Shown: positions 5,372-5,444 of the stretch, in pieces | Layout: every line of letters begins with the position of its first letter | How positions within the stretch are numbered: the stretch's first letter is position 1 | DNA from: Ruminococcaceae bacterium UBA7067 | GTDB lineage: Bacteria; Bacillota; Clostridia; Oscillospirales; Acutalibacteraceae | Reading direction: 5' to 3' | Assembly (NCBI GenBank): GCA_002493755.1 | Contig: DKZT01000024.1 | Span: forward strand, 47,639 to 53,082 | Length of the DNA stretch: 5,444 nt | Notes under the pieces: model-generated | Databases searched by the model: none | What the model saw: only the letters and a program-made list of their open reading frames with translations | Told to the model about the DNA's origin: nothing | Translations under genes and position numbers: made by a program

Positions 5372-5444
5372 AATTTAGTTTAGAGTTTAGAGTTTGGAGT
5401 TTAGAGTTTGGAGTTTAGAGTTTGGAGTTTAGAGTTTAGAGTTT
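5372..5444 (+). repeat. Heptanucleotide tandem array (GAGTTTR), running off the window
   Basis: Eight complete units of GAGTTTA or GAGTTTG occupy 5383-5438, followed by a partial GAGTTT at the window edge and preceded by two worn units (AATTTA, GTTTA). The last base alternates A, G, A, G, A, G, A, A, so part of the array is a 14-base higher-order unit. No coding role is seen, and the full length is unknown because the window ends inside it. Confidence 0.92.

Noticed and set aside
5383..5444. Heptamer array read as a CRISPR or as a telomere
   Set aside because: There are no spacers between units, so it is not a CRISPR. The unit resembles plant-type TTTAGGG only loosely, and everything else in the window is bacterial.

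Overview
The window looks like a stretch of chromosome from a low-to-mid GC, gut-dwelling Gram-positive anaerobe, most likely of the Clostridia (Ruminococcaceae/Oscillospiraceae type). This is inferred from three things. A close relative of clostridial bile salt hydrolase is present. Strong GGAGG-type ribosome binding sites and clear TTGAAA/TATAAT promoters precede genes. The surface proteins carry Gram-positive features: two lipoprotein signals and one C-terminal anchor with a VATGD-like sorting motif and a Thr/Pro-rich stalk. No species can be named from sequence reading alone.

Layout: (1) 48-1775 (+), a secreted, surface-anchored metallophosphoesterase with a purple-acid-phosphatase-like N-terminal domain, ending in a hairpin terminator at 1805-1834. 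(2) 1943-2917 (+), a cytoplasmic choloylglycine/bile salt hydrolase with its own promoter at 1879-1907 and a 13-bp perfect-stem terminator at 2921-2967. (3) 3030-4247 (-), an alkaline phosphatase lipoprotein with a complete set of recognisable metal and catalytic residues. (4) 4401-5285 (+), divergent from the phosphatase, a lipoprotein of unrecognised function with fourteen CxxC motifs, followed by a hairpin at 5295-5328. (5) 5338-5444, an intergenic repeat: a 31-bp core, also present at 2981-3011, followed by a heptanucleotide tandem array that runs off the window.

Each gene appears to be its own transcription unit. The common theme is the cell surface: two extracytoplasmic phosphatases that could release phosphate from organic esters, a probable metal-binding lipoprotein transcribed divergently from one of them, and a bile-detoxifying enzyme suited to gut life. 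The items most worth a second look are the cysteine-rich lipoprotein, which contains a LIM-like cysteine spacing outside the membrane, and the core-plus-heptamer repeat family. The two repeat cores lie as direct repeats flanking the phosphatase/lipoprotein pair. No RNA genes, CRISPR arrays or transposase genes were seen, and no gene-free gap exceeds 300 bases.
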